The notes beneath the pieces are model-generated. The model was not told where the DNA came from and ran no database searches. It was given only the letters and a program-made list of their open reading frames with translations. This document shows, piece by piece, positions 10,507 to 19,808 of a stretch of 53,674 nucleotides of DNA; positions within the stretch are counted from its first letter, which is position 1, and each line of letters opens with the position of its first letter. Origin of the DNA: Pseudomonadota bacterium (lineage in GTDB: Bacteria > Pseudomonadota > Gammaproteobacteria > Burkholderiales > Burkholderiaceae_C); NCBI GenBank assembly GCA_021845505.1, contig JAJZVU010000024.1, positions 1-53,674 of the forward strand. Direction: 5' to 3'. The translations under genes were made by a program, and so were the position numbers.

Positions 10507-11141
10507 GCCTGGCCACGCTGCTCGCCGCTGGCGTGCTGCCGCATGACCTGGCTCGCCACCGCTATGCGCTGCTGTTCGCCGCCTCGGTGGTCGAAGGCCC
10601 GCTGGTCACGGTGCTGGCGGCCTACCTGGCGGCGCAGGGGCTGCTGAACCCGGGCGCCGTCTACGCCACCGCGGTGCTGGGGGACCTGGTCGGCGACGCG
10701 CTGTACTACGTCGCCGGCCGCTGGCTGCTGCGCGGTCTGGGCGCGCGCGCCCGACCCGGCGGCGCACTGCGGCGGCGCGTCGAGGCCTGGCGCGACTACC
10801 TGCGCGAGCGCCCCGGGCGCGTGCTGCTGCTGGGCAAGCTGACCCACTCGGCTGGCTTCGCGGTGCTGCTGGGGGCCGGGGCCGCCGGGGTGCCACCCGC
10901 CCGCTACATGGCCTACAACCTGCTGGGTACCCTGCCGAAGTCGGCCGTGCTGGTGCTGCTGGGCTATTTCTGCGGACGTTTCCTCGGCGAACTGCAGAGC
11001 GACCTGAGGCTGGCCGGGGTCTGCGGCCTGCTGCTGGCCGTGCTGGCGATCGCCGGCGTGGCGCGCCGCCTGCCGCTGGCGCGCGCGGGGCGCGCCGGGC
11101 CGGCCGCCCATCGGGGGCCCGCGGGGGATCCGGCCGAATGA
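10503..11141 (+). CDS. DedA/SNARE-associated (VTT-domain) membrane protein
   Basis: A 212-aa protein with several hydrophobic segments and a DedA-like layout: an acidic ASVVEGP turn (E near residue 32), then AVLGDLVGDALYYVAGRW, an ERPGRVLLLGKLTHSAG segment and GTLPKSAVLVLLGYFCGR. DedA proteins are inner-membrane proteins implicated in lipid carrier or phospholipid flipping. The gene overlaps the phosphoesterase (ATGA, 10503-10506) and the glycosyltransferase (ATGA, 11138-11141), so the three are translationally coupled. The C-terminal 25 residues are basic and probably cytosolic. Confidence 0.85.
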   Translation: MSLATLLAAGVLPHDLARHRYALLFAASVVEGPLVTVLAAYLAAQGLLNPGAVYATAVLGDLVGDALYYVAGRWLLRGLGARARPGGALRRRVEAWRDYLRERPGRVLLLGKLTHSAGFAVLLGAGAAGVPPARYMAYNLLGTLPKSAVLVLLGYFCGRFLGELQSDLRLAGVCGLLLAVLAIAGVARRLPLARAGRAGPAAHRGPAGDPAE

Positions 11142-12373
11142 GCGGACGCCCCGGCGACCCGCCGCGCGCTCTGCGCCTGGCGGTGTTCACCGACAATTTC
11201 CATCCCGAACTCGGGGGCATCCAGGATTCCATCCTGGCCAGCGCGCGCGAACTCGCGGCGCGCGGCCACCGCATCGTGGTGTTCGCGCCGGCCGCCTCGG
11301 CGCGCGACTATGCGCGCGCCGGCCTGCCGGTGGCCGAGCCCGACCTGGGCGCCAACGCGACGGTGCTGCGCCTGCGCTCGCTGCCCCTGCCCAGTTCCAG
11401 CCAGCAATCCAGGCTGGCGCTGCCGGGCGGCGCGTGGCGCCGCGAAATCGACCGCCTGCGCCCGCACCTGGTGCATACCCACACCTTCCTCAGCGTCGGC
11501 CTGCAGGCGCTGCGCGCGGCGCGCCGCGCCGGCGTCCCGGTGGTGGGGACCAACCACTGGTCGGTCGGCGCCTTCGACCTGTACGCCCCGCTGGCGCGCA
11601 ACGCGCTGCGGCGGGCGGCGCTGGCTGCGGTCGGCCGCTATTACCAGGCTTGCGACCGGGTGACCGGGCCGTCGCGCTACACCATCGACGACCTGCTGCG
11701 ACACGGCCTGCGCAGACCGTGCCGCGTGGTGTCCAACCCCATCGACACCACGCTGTTCCACCCGCTCGACGAAGCCGGCAGGATGCGGGCCAGGCAGCGC
11801 TGGCGGCTGGATGGCCCGGCCATCGTCTACGCCGGTCGGCTGGCACGCGAAAAGAACATCGACGTGCTGATCGACGCCTTCGCCCAGGTGCACGCGCGCC
11901 AGCCGCGGGCGACGCTGCTGCTGGCCGGGCACGGCAGCGCCCGGCGCGCGCTGGCCGAACGGGTGCGCGAGCGCGCGCTGGCCCACGCGGTGCACTTTGT
12001 CGGCACCCTGCCCCACGCCGACCTGGCCGAACTCCTCGGCGCCGCCGACGCCTTCGCGATCGCCAGCAAGTCCGAGACCCAGAGCATGGTGCTGCTGCAG
12101 GCGCTGGCCTGCGGGCTGCCGGCCGTGGGAGCGCGCTGGGGCGGACTGACCGAGCACCTTCCCGAGCAGGCAGGCCGACTCGCCGCGGCCGACGACCCGC
12201 GGGACTTCGCCGAGAGCCTGCTGGCGGTGCTGGCCGACGAGCCCGCGCGCCGGCGCATGGGCGCGCACGCCCGGCGCCACGCCGAGGGCTTCGGCATCGC
12301 GGCGATCGCCGACGCCTGGGAACAGTTCTACCGGGAAACGCTGCAAGAGTCTGCACGGCGCAGCACAATATGA
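11138..12373 (+). CDS. GT4-family glycosyltransferase (Agt-like)
   Basis: A 411-aa GT-B glycosyltransferase. The N-terminal acceptor domain starts with [13 protein letters not shown], typical of lipid glycosyltransferases. The C-terminal donor domain has [18 protein letters not shown] and a [15 protein letters not shown] segment. The family normally has an E-x7-E motif here; this protein has E313 but Q321 in the second place, a conservative change that may alter donor handling. Combined with the PlcP-like and DedA genes, it may glycosylate diacylglycerol released from phospholipids, as in plcP-agt clusters known from other proteobacteria. This function is inferred from context. The flavin oxidoreductase starts 4 nt after it. 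Confidence 0.88.
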   Translation: MSGRPGDPPRALRLAVFTDNFHPELGGIQDSILASARELAARGHRIVVFAPAASARDYARAGLPVAEPDLGANATVLRLRSLPLPSSSQQSRLALPGGAWRREIDRLRPHLVHTHTFLSVGLQALRAARRAGVPVVGTNHWSVGAFDLYAPLARNALRRAALAAVGRYYQACDRVTGPSRYTIDDLLRHGLRRPCRVVSNPIDTTLFHPLDEAGRMRARQRWRLDGPAIVYAGRLAREKNIDVLIDAFAQVHARQPRATLLLAGHGSARRALAERVRERALAHAVHFVGTLPHADLAELLGAADAFAIASKSETQSMVLLQALACGLPAVGARWGGLTEHLPEQAGRLAAADDPRDFAESLLAVLADEPARRRMGAHARRHAEGFGIAAIADAWEQFYRETLQESARRSTI

Positions 12374-12377
12374 CGCC

Positions 12378-13400
12378 ATGCAAGCCATTTCCCGTGTTCG
12401 TCTTTCCATGCTGGACCTGGTCGCGGTGCGCGAGGGCAGCACCGTGCAGGATTCGCTGGCGCTCGCGCTGCGCACCGCGCGCCACGTCGAGCAACTCGGC
12501 TTCGTGCGCTACTGGCTCGCCGAGCACCACAACATGCCGGGGATCGCCAGTTCGGCCACCGCGGTGCTGGTCGGCTACATCGCCGCAGGCACCCGGGGCA
12601 TCCGCGTCGGCTCCGGCGGGGTGATGCTCCCCAACCACGCCCCGCTGGTGGTGGCCGAGGCCTTCGGCACGCTGGCCGAGCTCTACCCGGGGCGCATCGA
12701 CCTCGGCCTCGGACGGGCGCCCGGAACCGACCCGCTGACCATGCGCGCGCTGCGCCGCGACCGCGTCGAGAGCGAGGAGGACTTTCCGCGCGATGTCGCC
12801 GAGCTGCAGCGCCTGCTGGCGCCGGCCGAGCCCGGGCAGCGGCTGATGGCCAACCCCGGCGCCGGCACCCAGGTGCCGATCTGGCTGCTCGGCTCCAGCC
12901 TGTTCTCGGCCTCGCTGGCCGCCAGCATGGGCCTGCCCTTCGCGTTCGCGTCGCATTTCGCGCCCAGGCTGCTGCTGCAGGCGCTGCAGGTGTACCGGGA
13001 GGGCTTCCGTCCTTCGGCGGTGCTGCAGCGGCCCTACGTGGCCATCGGCGTGCCGCTGATCGCCGCCGACGACGACGCCCAGGCCGAATACCTGGCCAGC
13101 AGCACCTATCAGCGGGTGCTGGGAATCCTCACCGGCCGCCGCGGCAAGCTGCCGCCGCCGGTGCCCGATTTCCTGCGCTCGCTGCACCCGCAGGAGCGCG
13201 CGGCCATCGACGATTTCCTCGCCGCCGCGGTGATCGGCGGCCCCGACAGCGTGCGCGCCGGCCTGGAGCAGTTGGCCCGGGCCACCGCGGCCGACGAGTT
13301 CGTGCTGGTCAGCGACGTGTTCGATCCGGAATTGCGGCTGCGCAGCCTGGACATCGCGGCGCAGGCGCTGGCCCGCTCGCAGGCCGCGGTCGCCGCGTAG
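12378..13400 (+). CDS. LLM-class flavin-dependent oxidoreductase (luciferase-like)
   Basis: A 340-aa (alpha/beta)8 bacterial-luciferase-like protein. The [14 protein letters not shown] start, [58 protein letters not shown] (given here as adjoining segments: [14 protein letters not shown], then [17 protein letters not shown]) are characteristic of the MsnO8/YhbW-like group. Members use FMNH2 with O2 or act as unknown flavin enzymes. The start is 4 nt after the glycosyltransferase stop, so it is probably cotranscribed, although a role in lipid remodelling is not obvious. No cofactor-reducing partner is adjacent. Confidence 0.9.
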   Translation: MQAISRVRLSMLDLVAVREGSTVQDSLALALRTARHVEQLGFVRYWLAEHHNMPGIASSATAVLVGYIAAGTRGIRVGSGGVMLPNHAPLVVAEAFGTLAELYPGRIDLGLGRAPGTDPLTMRALRRDRVESEEDFPRDVAELQRLLAPAEPGQRLMANPGAGTQVPIWLLGSSLFSASLAASMGLPFAFASHFAPRLLLQALQVYREGFRPSAVLQRPYVAIGVPLIAADDDAQAEYLASSTYQRVLGILTGRRGKLPPPVPDFLRSLHPQERAAIDDFLAAAVIGGPDSVRAGLEQLARATAADEFVLVSDVFDPELRLRSLDIAAQALARSQAAVAA

Positions 13401-13431
13401 CCGAGTTGCGCCAGCACAAGGACGCCCAGCT

Positions 13432-13498
13432 CCCCCCCACCTAGGCTGAACCCGCGGTGGAGCCGGACCCGGTCAGGGCCGGCCGCCAGAAGGGGGGG
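13432..13498 (+). promoter_or_regulatory. C7/G7 complementarity masking the ribosome site of the diguanylate cyclase
   Basis: Seven C residues (13432-13438) can pair with seven G residues (13492-13498) that form the Shine-Dalgarno region just before ATG 13501. The intervening 53 nt hold further GC-rich complementarity (CCGG and GGCCGG around 13472-13486). A leader fold that hides the ribosome site is possible. No known riboswitch family is recognised. Confidence 0.3.
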
Positions 13499-13500
13499 CC

Positions 13501-14655
13501 ATGCGGGGTCTGTCGTTCGTCGAGGCGTGGGCGGGTTCGCTCGCCGGCGCGGAGCCCGCGCCGCCCGAGGCGCTGCGCAAGCGCGGGCGGCGCCTGCGCA
13601 TGACCGCGCTGGTGGGACTGAGCTACGGCGTCGACCTGGCGGTCATCGCGTTGTTCTGGCGCGGCGGCGCGGCGCCGCTGTCGCTGCTGCCGATCTATGC
13701 CGCGGCGGCGGCCGGCCACATGCTGGTGTTCGGGCTGGCGCAGAGGCTGGGGCTGAGCGAGCGAGCCGCCAACCCGCATCTGACCGGCTTGCAGATGGCC
13801 TGGGCGATTTCGCTGCAGTTCGCGGCGCTGCTGTGGGCGCCCGCCCTCGCCGGCTACTTCCTCGGCGTGATGTTTGTCATCTTTTCCTTCGGGGCACTGC
13901 GGCTGCCGCTGCGCACGGCGCTGCTGATGTGGCTGGCCGCCAGCGCAGCCGTGGTCGCGCTGATGGCCTTCCTGCCGCTGCTGCCTGCGCCGTTGCCCCT
14001 GGGGTCGCCCTGGTCCCGGCTGGGCGCCGCAGTCGGCTTCTCCACCTTGCTGCTGCGGTGCATCGTGCTGAACTTTCGCGCGATGGCCCTGCGTGCCGAC
14101 TCGCTGCGTCAGGCGACCAGGCTGGCCGCCGAGGCGGCCGAGGCGCGCCGGCGCGCCAGCCGCGACGCGCTGACCGGGGCGCTCAACCGCGACGGCCTGC
14201 TGCCGCTGCTGGAGGCCGAACTCGCGCGCCTGCACCTGCACGGCGCACCGTGCTGCGTGGCCATGCTGGACATCGACTGGTTCAAGTCCGTCAACGACGA
14301 TTGGGGACATCCGGCGGGCGACCGCCTGTTGCGCGCCCTCGTCGATCTGCTGCAACACCACCTGCGCGCCAGCGACCGGCTGGCGCGTTTCGGCGGCGAG
14401 GAGTTCCTGGTCCTGATGCCCGCCACCGCGGAGCGCGAGGCGCTGGACATCGCCGAGCGCCTGCGCGAGCTGGTGGCGGCCAGTCCATGGCCGCAGGTGG
14501 CTCCGGGGTTGCGGCTGACGCTGTCGATCGGTGTCGCGCAGGCCCAGCGCAGCGAAGGCATGGAGCGCTGGCTGGCGCGCGCCGATACCGCGCTGTACGG
14601 CGCCAAGGCCCTGGGTCGCAATTGCTGTTGCGTGGCCGCCGCGGTCGCGGCCTGA
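13501..14655 (+). CDS. Membrane-bound diguanylate cyclase (GGDEF domain)
   Basis: A 384-aa protein. Residues about 35-190 contain five or six transmembrane helices with no recognised sensor signature. A short linker leads to a GGDEF domain from about residue 215. The active site reads GGEEF (298-302), an active variant. The RASD at 289-292, five residues before it, is an intact inhibitory I-site, so product feedback is expected. The enzyme should make cyclic di-GMP from two GTP at the inner membrane and so influence biofilm and surface behaviour. No EAL domain is present. A G-rich ribosome site directly precedes the ATG. Confidence 0.95.
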   Translation: MRGLSFVEAWAGSLAGAEPAPPEALRKRGRRLRMTALVGLSYGVDLAVIALFWRGGAAPLSLLPIYAAAAAGHMLVFGLAQRLGLSERAANPHLTGLQMAWAISLQFAALLWAPALAGYFLGVMFVIFSFGALRLPLRTALLMWLAASAAVVALMAFLPLLPAPLPLGSPWSRLGAAVGFSTLLLRCIVLNFRAMALRADSLRQATRLAAEAAEARRRASRDALTGALNRDGLLPLLEAELARLHLHGAPCCVAMLDIDWFKSVNDDWGHPAGDRLLRALVDLLQHHLRASDRLARFGGEEFLVLMPATAEREALDIAERLRELVAASPWPQVAPGLRLTLSIGVAQAQRSEGMERWLARADTALYGAKALGRNCCCVAAAVAA

Positions 14656-14778
14656 GCGAGCGCTGCAGGGGATGCTGTCCGGAACGCACGCGGCGGCGGG
14701 CAGTGCCATACTCGCGCATGTCTTGCACCGGGCAAGGCCGCGCGGCATCGGGCCGGCGTGCGCGTTGCCTGTTCCGCC

Positions 14779-16449
14779 ATGCACCCCTGTCCACCCCGCA
14801 GCGGCCCGCCCGCACCGATACGCCACCGGCGCGCCGTCTTCGCGCTCGGGCTCGCACTGGCCGCGGCCGCGCTGGCGCGGCCGGCCGGCGCGGCGCCGCC
14901 GGCGCCGCTGAGCCAGCAGCCCATCGACGGCGCGCAACGGATCGCGCGCTGGGTCCGGCCCCGCCTGGACTTCGGGTCGGCCGCACAGGCGCGCCGCGCG
15001 CTGCAAGCGGGCATCGAACTGCTGACCCCGGTCGGCAGCGCGGTGCCCGGGGTGCTGCGCGCCGCCGGCGCCAGCGTGGAGTTCCAGCCGGCGCTGCCGC
15101 TGGCCGACTGCTCGGTCTACACGCTGCGGGTGGGCGCCGCCGCCGGCGCCTGGCAGTCGGGCTTTCGCACCCGCTGCAGCCACTGGAGCCACCCGCGGCA
15201 GATCGACGACCGGCGCACGGCGCGCCGCCCGGGCTACGGTGCCGACGACGTGCAGCTGGCCGCCAGCCGCGGCGGAGGAGCGCTGGCCGCCTGGGTGCAG
15301 GGCGACGGACGGCACAGCGCGATCGTCTCCAGCCGGCTGCAGGCCGACACCGGATCGTGGCTGGCGCCGCGCATCGTCGATCGCCGCGGCGGCGGCGACG
15401 CCGAACTGCCGGCGCTGGCCACGCTGGCCGACGGCAGCGTGCTGGCGGCCTGGGTGCAGCAAGCCCGCGGCCATGACCAGCTGCTGGCTCGCCGCCTGGG
15501 CAGCGCAGCGCATCGGGTATGGCGGCTCGACCGAGCGGGCGCTGCCGCCGGCCCGAGCACGGTGCGTCTGGCCGGCGACGCCGCGGGCAACGCGGTCGCG
15601 GTCTGGCAGCAAGCTCGCGCAGGCCACGGCGCCGTCTGGGCCGCGCACTGGAGCGCGGCCAGCCGGAGCTGGGGACCGGCCAGGCTGCTCGAGGCCTGGC
15701 CCGGCGGCGACTACGCCCCCGTGGTCGCGGCGGGCGGCGACCAGCGCTTTGTCGTCGCCTGGGAACGCGGCCCGGCCGGCCGCGAGAGCGTGGTCGCCAG
15801 CCGCTGGACGCAGCGCGGCTGGTCGGCTCCGCGGCGCCTGAGCGCGCCGGGCGTGCGCGCCACCCGCCCGTTGCTGGCACTGGCCGACGAGGGTCGCGTG
15901 GCCGCGGCGTGGATGCAGGGGCGCGGCGCCGGCCGGCGGCTGGCGCTGCGCCGCATGCGCTGGCCGCACTGGGCCGGCAGCACCCGCGTCGTGCAGGCGC
16001 GCGGACTGCGCGGTCCCGCGGTCGCCGCGGCACTGCGCTTCGATCCCGCGGGCAACCTGGCCGTGGCATGGGAACAGCAGGCGACCGGCCCGGCCGGCTA
16101 CCGCATCGAGGCGGCGCGCTGGCTGGCCCGGTCCGCGCGCCCGGCCGGCATCACCCGCCTCGATCCGGCGGGCCTGGGCAGCGCCGGCAACCCGGCGCTG
16201 GTCGCCGACCCGGCCGGCAACCTGGTCTGCGCGTGGTACCAGCAGGGCCCGCAGGGGCTGCAGGTGCTGGCCGCCCGCTTCGACGCCAGCCTGGCGCGCT
16301 GGCAGCCCGCGCGCCTGCTGTCCGACCCCCGGCAGACCGTGCAGGCAAGCTTCCCGGTGCTGGCGGTCGACGCCGCGGGCAGCGTCACCGCAGCCTGGCA
16401 GCAGTACAACAACTGGCGCGACATCGTCGTCGCCAGCCGGTTGCGCTGA
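14779..16449 (+). CDS. Secreted beta-propeller-like repeat protein of unknown function
   Basis: A 556-aa protein from ATG 14779 (an in-frame GTG lies 7 codons upstream). A signal peptide with an Arg-rich n-region and an Ala/Leu core ends near RPAGAA. From about residue 150 a unit recurs eight times, each with a hydrophobic strand ending in AxW(v/e/q)Q followed about 10 residues later by a VxxxRL-type strand (for example LAAWVQGDG, VAVWQQARAG, LAVAWEQQATG, VTAAWQQYNN). The spacing of roughly 45-55 residues suits propeller blades similar to BNR/sialidase folds. No Asp-box or catalytic residues are evident. It is probably an exported binding protein. Confidence 0.75.
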   Translation: MHPCPPRSGPPAPIRHRRAVFALGLALAAAALARPAGAAPPAPLSQQPIDGAQRIARWVRPRLDFGSAAQARRALQAGIELLTPVGSAVPGVLRAAGASVEFQPALPLADCSVYTLRVGAAAGAWQSGFRTRCSHWSHPRQIDDRRTARRPGYGADDVQLAASRGGGALAAWVQGDGRHSAIVSSRLQADTGSWLAPRIVDRRGGGDAELPALATLADGSVLAAWVQQARGHDQLLARRLGSAAHRVWRLDRAGAAAGPSTVRLAGDAAGNAVAVWQQARAGHGAVWAAHWSAASRSWGPARLLEAWPGGDYAPVVAAGGDQRFVVAWERGPAGRESVVASRWTQRGWSAPRRLSAPGVRATRPLLALADEGRVAAAWMQGRGAGRRLALRRMRWPHWAGSTRVVQARGLRGPAVAAALRFDPAGNLAVAWEQQATGPAGYRIEAARWLARSARPAGITRLDPAGLGSAGNPALVADPAGNLVCAWYQQGPQGLQVLAARFDASLARWQPARLLSDPRQTVQASFPVLAVDAAGSVTAAWQQYNNWRDIVVASRLR

Positions 16450-16479
16450 GCCGGCGCCGGGCCGCCCCAAGCCGGCTCA
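16447..16479. terminator. Stem-loop between convergent genes
   Basis: TGAGCCGGC (16447-16455, containing the stop codon of the repeat protein) pairs perfectly with GCCGGCTCA (16471-16479) across a 15-nt loop. Its position between convergent genes fits a bidirectional terminator, but there is no T-tract on either side. Confidence 0.45.
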
Positions 16480-16556
16480 GCCCCCCTCGGGGATGAGGCG
16501 GGACCAGCCCGGACCCGGGGGCCCCTCCACCTGCCACCGACGCCGTCCGGCTCCCG

Positions 16557-17927
16557 TCAGGCGGGTTCCGGCACGCTGGGCAGGCCGGCCAGCGCCATCG
16601 CCAGTTCGCGCTCGTCGTAGGCCTCGTCCTTGAGTTCCCCGGCGAAGTACTTCTGGTAGGCCGACATGTCGAAATGGCCGTGACCGCACAGGTTGAACAG
16701 GATGGTCTGGCTGCGCCCCTCGCGCTTGCAGCGCAGCGCCTCCTCGATCGCCCCCTTGACCGCGTGGTTCGCTTCCGGCGCCGGCACGATGCCCTCGGTG
16801 CGGGCGAACTGCACCCCGGCGGCGAAGCATTCGCCCTGGGTGTAGGCCACCGCTTCGAGCAGCCCGAGCTGCCTGAGGTGCGAAACCAGCGGCGCCATGC
16901 CGTGGTAGCGCAGGCCGCCGGCGTGGAAACCCGGCGGCGTGAAGGTGGAGCCCAGGGTGTGCATCTTGGCCAGCGGGGTCATGTGGCCGGTATCGCCGAA
17001 GTCGTAGGCATAGCGCCCGCGGGTCAGCGACGGACAGGCAGCCGGCTCGACCGCGACGATGCGCGGCTTGGGACCTCCGCGCAGGCCATGGCCGATGAAG
17101 GGGAAGGCGATGCCGGCGAAGTTCGAGCCCCCGCCGGTGCAGCCGACCACCACGTCGGGCCAGGCGTCGGCCAGTTGCATCTGCTCCATCGCCTCCAGCC
17201 CGATGACCGTCTGGTGCATCAGCACGTGGTTGAGCACCGAGCCCAGCGCATACTTGGTGTCCTCGCGCTGCGCCGCCAGTTCCACCGCTTCGGAAATCGC
17301 GATGCCCAGGCTGCCGGGATGGTCCGGGCGCTGCGCCAGCACCTGCCGCCCGTATTCGGTCTCGGTGGACGGCGAAGGCAGGCAGCGTGCGCCGTAGGTT
17401 TCCATCACCGCCCGCCGGTAAGGCTTCTGGTCGTAGGACACCCGCACCTGGAACACCAGCACCTCGAGGCCGAACAACTGGCCGGCGAAGGCCAGCGAGG
17501 TGCCCCATTGACCGGCGCCGGTCTCGGTGGTCAGCCGCCGCACCCCGGCCTCGGCGTTGTAGAAGGCCTGCGGGACCGCGGTGTTGGGCTTGTGGCTGCC
17601 CGCCGGGCTGACCCCTTCGTACTTGTAGAAGATCTTCGCAGGGGTCTGCAGGGCCTTTTCCAGGCGATGCGCCCGGTACAGCGGCGCCGGCCGCCACAGC
17701 CGGTAGACCTCGCGCACCGGCTGGGGAATCTCGATTTCCCGCTCGGTGCTGACCTCCTGCGCGATCAGCGCCATCGGGAACAGCGGCGCCAGGTCGTCGG
17801 GCCCGATGGGCTGCAGGGTCCCGGGATGCAGCACCGGGGGCAGCGCCTTCGGCAGGTCGGCCTGGATGTTGTACCAGGCCTTGGGAATGCGGCTTTCATC
17901 GAGCAGGTATTTGGTGGTCTGGCTCAT
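16557..17927 (-). CDS. trpB: TrpB2-type tryptophan synthase beta-like PLP enzyme
   Basis: A 456-aa fold-type II PLP enzyme. [16 protein letters not shown] places the Schiff-base lysine at K113, and [10 protein letters not shown] is the phosphate-binding loop. The extended N-terminus and RPAPLYRA / [11 protein letters not shown] are features of the TrpB2 subgroup rather than canonical TrpB1. TrpB2 enzymes condense indole with serine, often acting without TrpA or rescuing indole. No trpA is adjacent, which is usual for TrpB2. The start at 17925-17927 has GGAGA about 9 nt upstream; longer frames extend into DNA with no coding character. Confidence 0.93.
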   Translation of the reverse strand: MSQTTKYLLDESRIPKAWYNIQADLPKALPPVLHPGTLQPIGPDDLAPLFPMALIAQEVSTEREIEIPQPVREVYRLWRPAPLYRAHRLEKALQTPAKIFYKYEGVSPAGSHKPNTAVPQAFYNAEAGVRRLTTETGAGQWGTSLAFAGQLFGLEVLVFQVRVSYDQKPYRRAVMETYGARCLPSPSTETEYGRQVLAQRPDHPGSLGIAISEAVELAAQREDTKYALGSVLNHVLMHQTVIGLEAMEQMQLADAWPDVVVGCTGGGSNFAGIAFPFIGHGLRGGPKPRIVAVEPAACPSLTRGRYAYDFGDTGHMTPLAKMHTLGSTFTPPGFHAGGLRYHGMAPLVSHLRQLGLLEAVAYTQGECFAAGVQFARTEGIVPAPEANHAVKGAIEEALRCKREGRSQTILFNLCGHGHFDMSAYQKYFAGELKDEAYDERELAMALAGLPSVPEPA

Positions 17928-18701
17928 CGGGTGGTCTCCATGGAAGCAAAGCGATACCGATACCGGCCCCGAGCATATCCTGCGCCGGCACTGCGACTCC
18001 TTCGCGCCGCGCAACCCCATGCGCTGCGCGCAAGGCAACGGGTGTGTTTGCGGATCCGTTTCGCCTCATGCACCGGGTAGCGAACCTCGCTGCGGTGTGC
18101 GCGCCGACGGCCACGCGCGATGGGCCGCGGCGCTGCCCGCGAGCCGCCGCGGTGGAGGTGGTCGCATTGGCTTACTTTCGTTACGTCCGGATTCCGACGC
18201 CGCCGATTCGCGTCGGCGAGGCGCTCGGCGCCGCGGGCCGGGGTTGCGGATCGCCGAACGATCGCCGGCCCGCCCGGCAGAAACACCACGCCGGACCGCC
18301 ATTCCCGGCGAGATCGAGCGGCGTCGCCGAACGCCCGGCTGCCGCCGACGCTCGGCCGGGAGTTCGCCGCCGCTCCGCTCCATGCCGCTCAACGCGCGCA
18401 CTTGCTGCGTTGCGCGCTGAATCGCCGCGGCTGCGCGGCGTCGCGTCGGCCGGGCCCTGGCGCTGCCTATGCGTCGTCGGGGCCGGCACGTGCCGGCCGG
18501 GCTTGCGGCGCGCGGTCGCGCCACGGTGACGGCCGGCCCTGCAACGGTTGTGCGTCAGCACTGCTCGCAACTGCTTGTCAACCCCCGCGTTGTCGCCATT
18601 GCCAATATCCTCCCGCTCTGCCTAGGATGCTCAAGTAACTCCCATCGAGCACTTGCGAAAAGCCGGCATCGGGAGTAACGGGCTCGATTCCCATTACAAG
18701 C
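17928..18701. other. 774-bp gene-free region upstream of the T6SS locus
   Basis: No open frame here shows a recognisable protein, a ribosome site or the codon pattern of the neighbours. A 9-bp inverted repeat GCGGGCCGG (18233-18241) / CCGGCCCGC (18265-18273) encloses a smaller GATCG/CGATC hairpin. A promoter-like pair sits at 18599-18628. ACTCCC (18638-18643) and GGGAGT (18671-18676) form a further inverted repeat just before tssA. It probably holds the promoters of trpB2 (minus) and the T6SS (plus), and could hide a small RNA. Confidence 0.5.
18599..18628 (+). promoter_or_regulatory. Candidate sigma-70 promoter of the T6SS locus
   Basis: TTGCCA (18599-18604) and TAGGAT (18623-18628) are separated by 18 bp, matching the -35 at 5 of 6 and the -10 at 4 of 6 positions. 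Transcription would start about 65 bp before tssA. The local DNA is clearly less GC-rich than its surroundings. No sigma-54 element was found here. Confidence 0.4.
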
Positions 18702-19760
18702 ATGGACGAACTGGACGATGATTTCGGGGGGATGTCGGCGCAGGTCGAGCGCTGGCTGCAGCCTTGCGCCGACCAACCCGGCGGCGAGAACCTCGAATAC
18801 GACCAGGCCTTCCTTGACCTGGAGCGCGCCGCCCAAGGCAAGCCGGAAACCCAGTTCGCGCCGGCCGAGCCGCCGAACTGGATGGAAGTCAAGGCCCAGG
18901 CCGAGGCGCTGCTGGACCGCACGCGCGACCTGCGCGTGGCCCTGCCCTGGTTGCGGGCGAATATCGCGCTGTCCGGGGTGTCGGCGCTGGAGCCGGGGCT
19001 GCGGCTGCTCGACGGCTGGTTCGATTCGCTGTGGGATTCGATGCATCCGCAGAACGATCCCGACGACGGCGACGCCTTCGCGCGGCTGAACGTGCTGGCC
19101 AGCCTGTCCAGCAACGAAGGCCTGATCAAGGACCTGCGGCAATCCAGGCTGCACCCCGACCGCGTGGTGGGCGGGGTGCGGGTGCGGGATATCGAGATCG
19201 CGCTGGATCGGCTGCCCTTGCGCGACGACGACGCCGGCTACACGCTGTCGCAGATCCAGGGCATGGTGTCCGAGCGGCCGCCGGTGCAGCAGGCGCTGCG
19301 CCAGCGCACCGCCTCGGCGCTGGAGCATCTCGGCGCGCTGCAGCAGCGCATGAACGAGCGCGTGGGCATCGAGCGCGCGGTGGACCTGCAACCGCTGCGC
19401 GAGATGCTCGCCGCGGTCGCCTCGGTCGTGTCCGACGGCGAGTCCGGCGGCGAAGCGGCGCAGCCGCAAGACGACGATGCCCACGACGATGGCGATGCCG
19501 ACTCCGCGCCGGCGCCGCGGCGCCGCGGCGGCGGCGTCGCGGGAATCGAAACGCGGGCGGACGCGGTCAAGGCCATCCAGCTCATCTGTGCGTTTCTCGA
19601 CCGCACCGAGCCGACCAACCCGGCGCAGTTGTTCCTGCGGCGTGCCGAACAACTGATCGACAAGAGCTTCCTGCAACTGGTCAAGGAACTCGCGCCCGAC
19701 GCGATGCGCGAAGTCGCGCGCATGGTCGGGGTCGACCCCGAGACCATGGAAGACGAATGA
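18702..19760 (+). CDS. tssA: T6SS protein TssA (ImpA)
   Basis: A 352-aa protein with the ImpA_N domain (residues about 15-150: PGGENLEYDQAF, RTRDLRVALPWLRANIAL, LWDSMHPQNDPDDGD). A variable acidic/Arg linker (about 240-275) leads to a C-terminal region ending in LVKELAPDAMREVARMVG, as in the short TssA1 class that contacts baseplate and sheath. TssA primes and coordinates tail assembly. It opens the 25-gene T6SS locus. The ribosome site before ATG 18702 is weak; ATG 18732 (codon 11) is an alternative with a G-rich stretch before it. Confidence 0.95.
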   Translation: MDELDDDFGGMSAQVERWLQPCADQPGGENLEYDQAFLDLERAAQGKPETQFAPAEPPNWMEVKAQAEALLDRTRDLRVALPWLRANIALSGVSALEPGLRLLDGWFDSLWDSMHPQNDPDDGDAFARLNVLASLSSNEGLIKDLRQSRLHPDRVVGGVRVRDIEIALDRLPLRDDDAGYTLSQIQGMVSERPPVQQALRQRTASALEHLGALQQRMNERVGIERAVDLQPLREMLAAVASVVSDGESGGEAAQPQDDDAHDDGDADSAPAPRRRGGGVAGIETRADAVKAIQLICAFLDRTEPTNPAQLFLRRAEQLIDKSFLQLVKELAPDAMREVARMVGVDPETMEDE

Positions 19761-19808
19761 CACAGCGGGCCGCGCGATGCGCACCTGATTCAACGGAGGA
19801 AACGAGCG

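Noticed and set aside
18044-18638. Several overlapping open frames of 120-170 codons between trpB2 and tssA
   Set aside because: They are Arg/Ala/Pro-rich, mutually overlapping, lack ribosome sites and show no recognisable domain.
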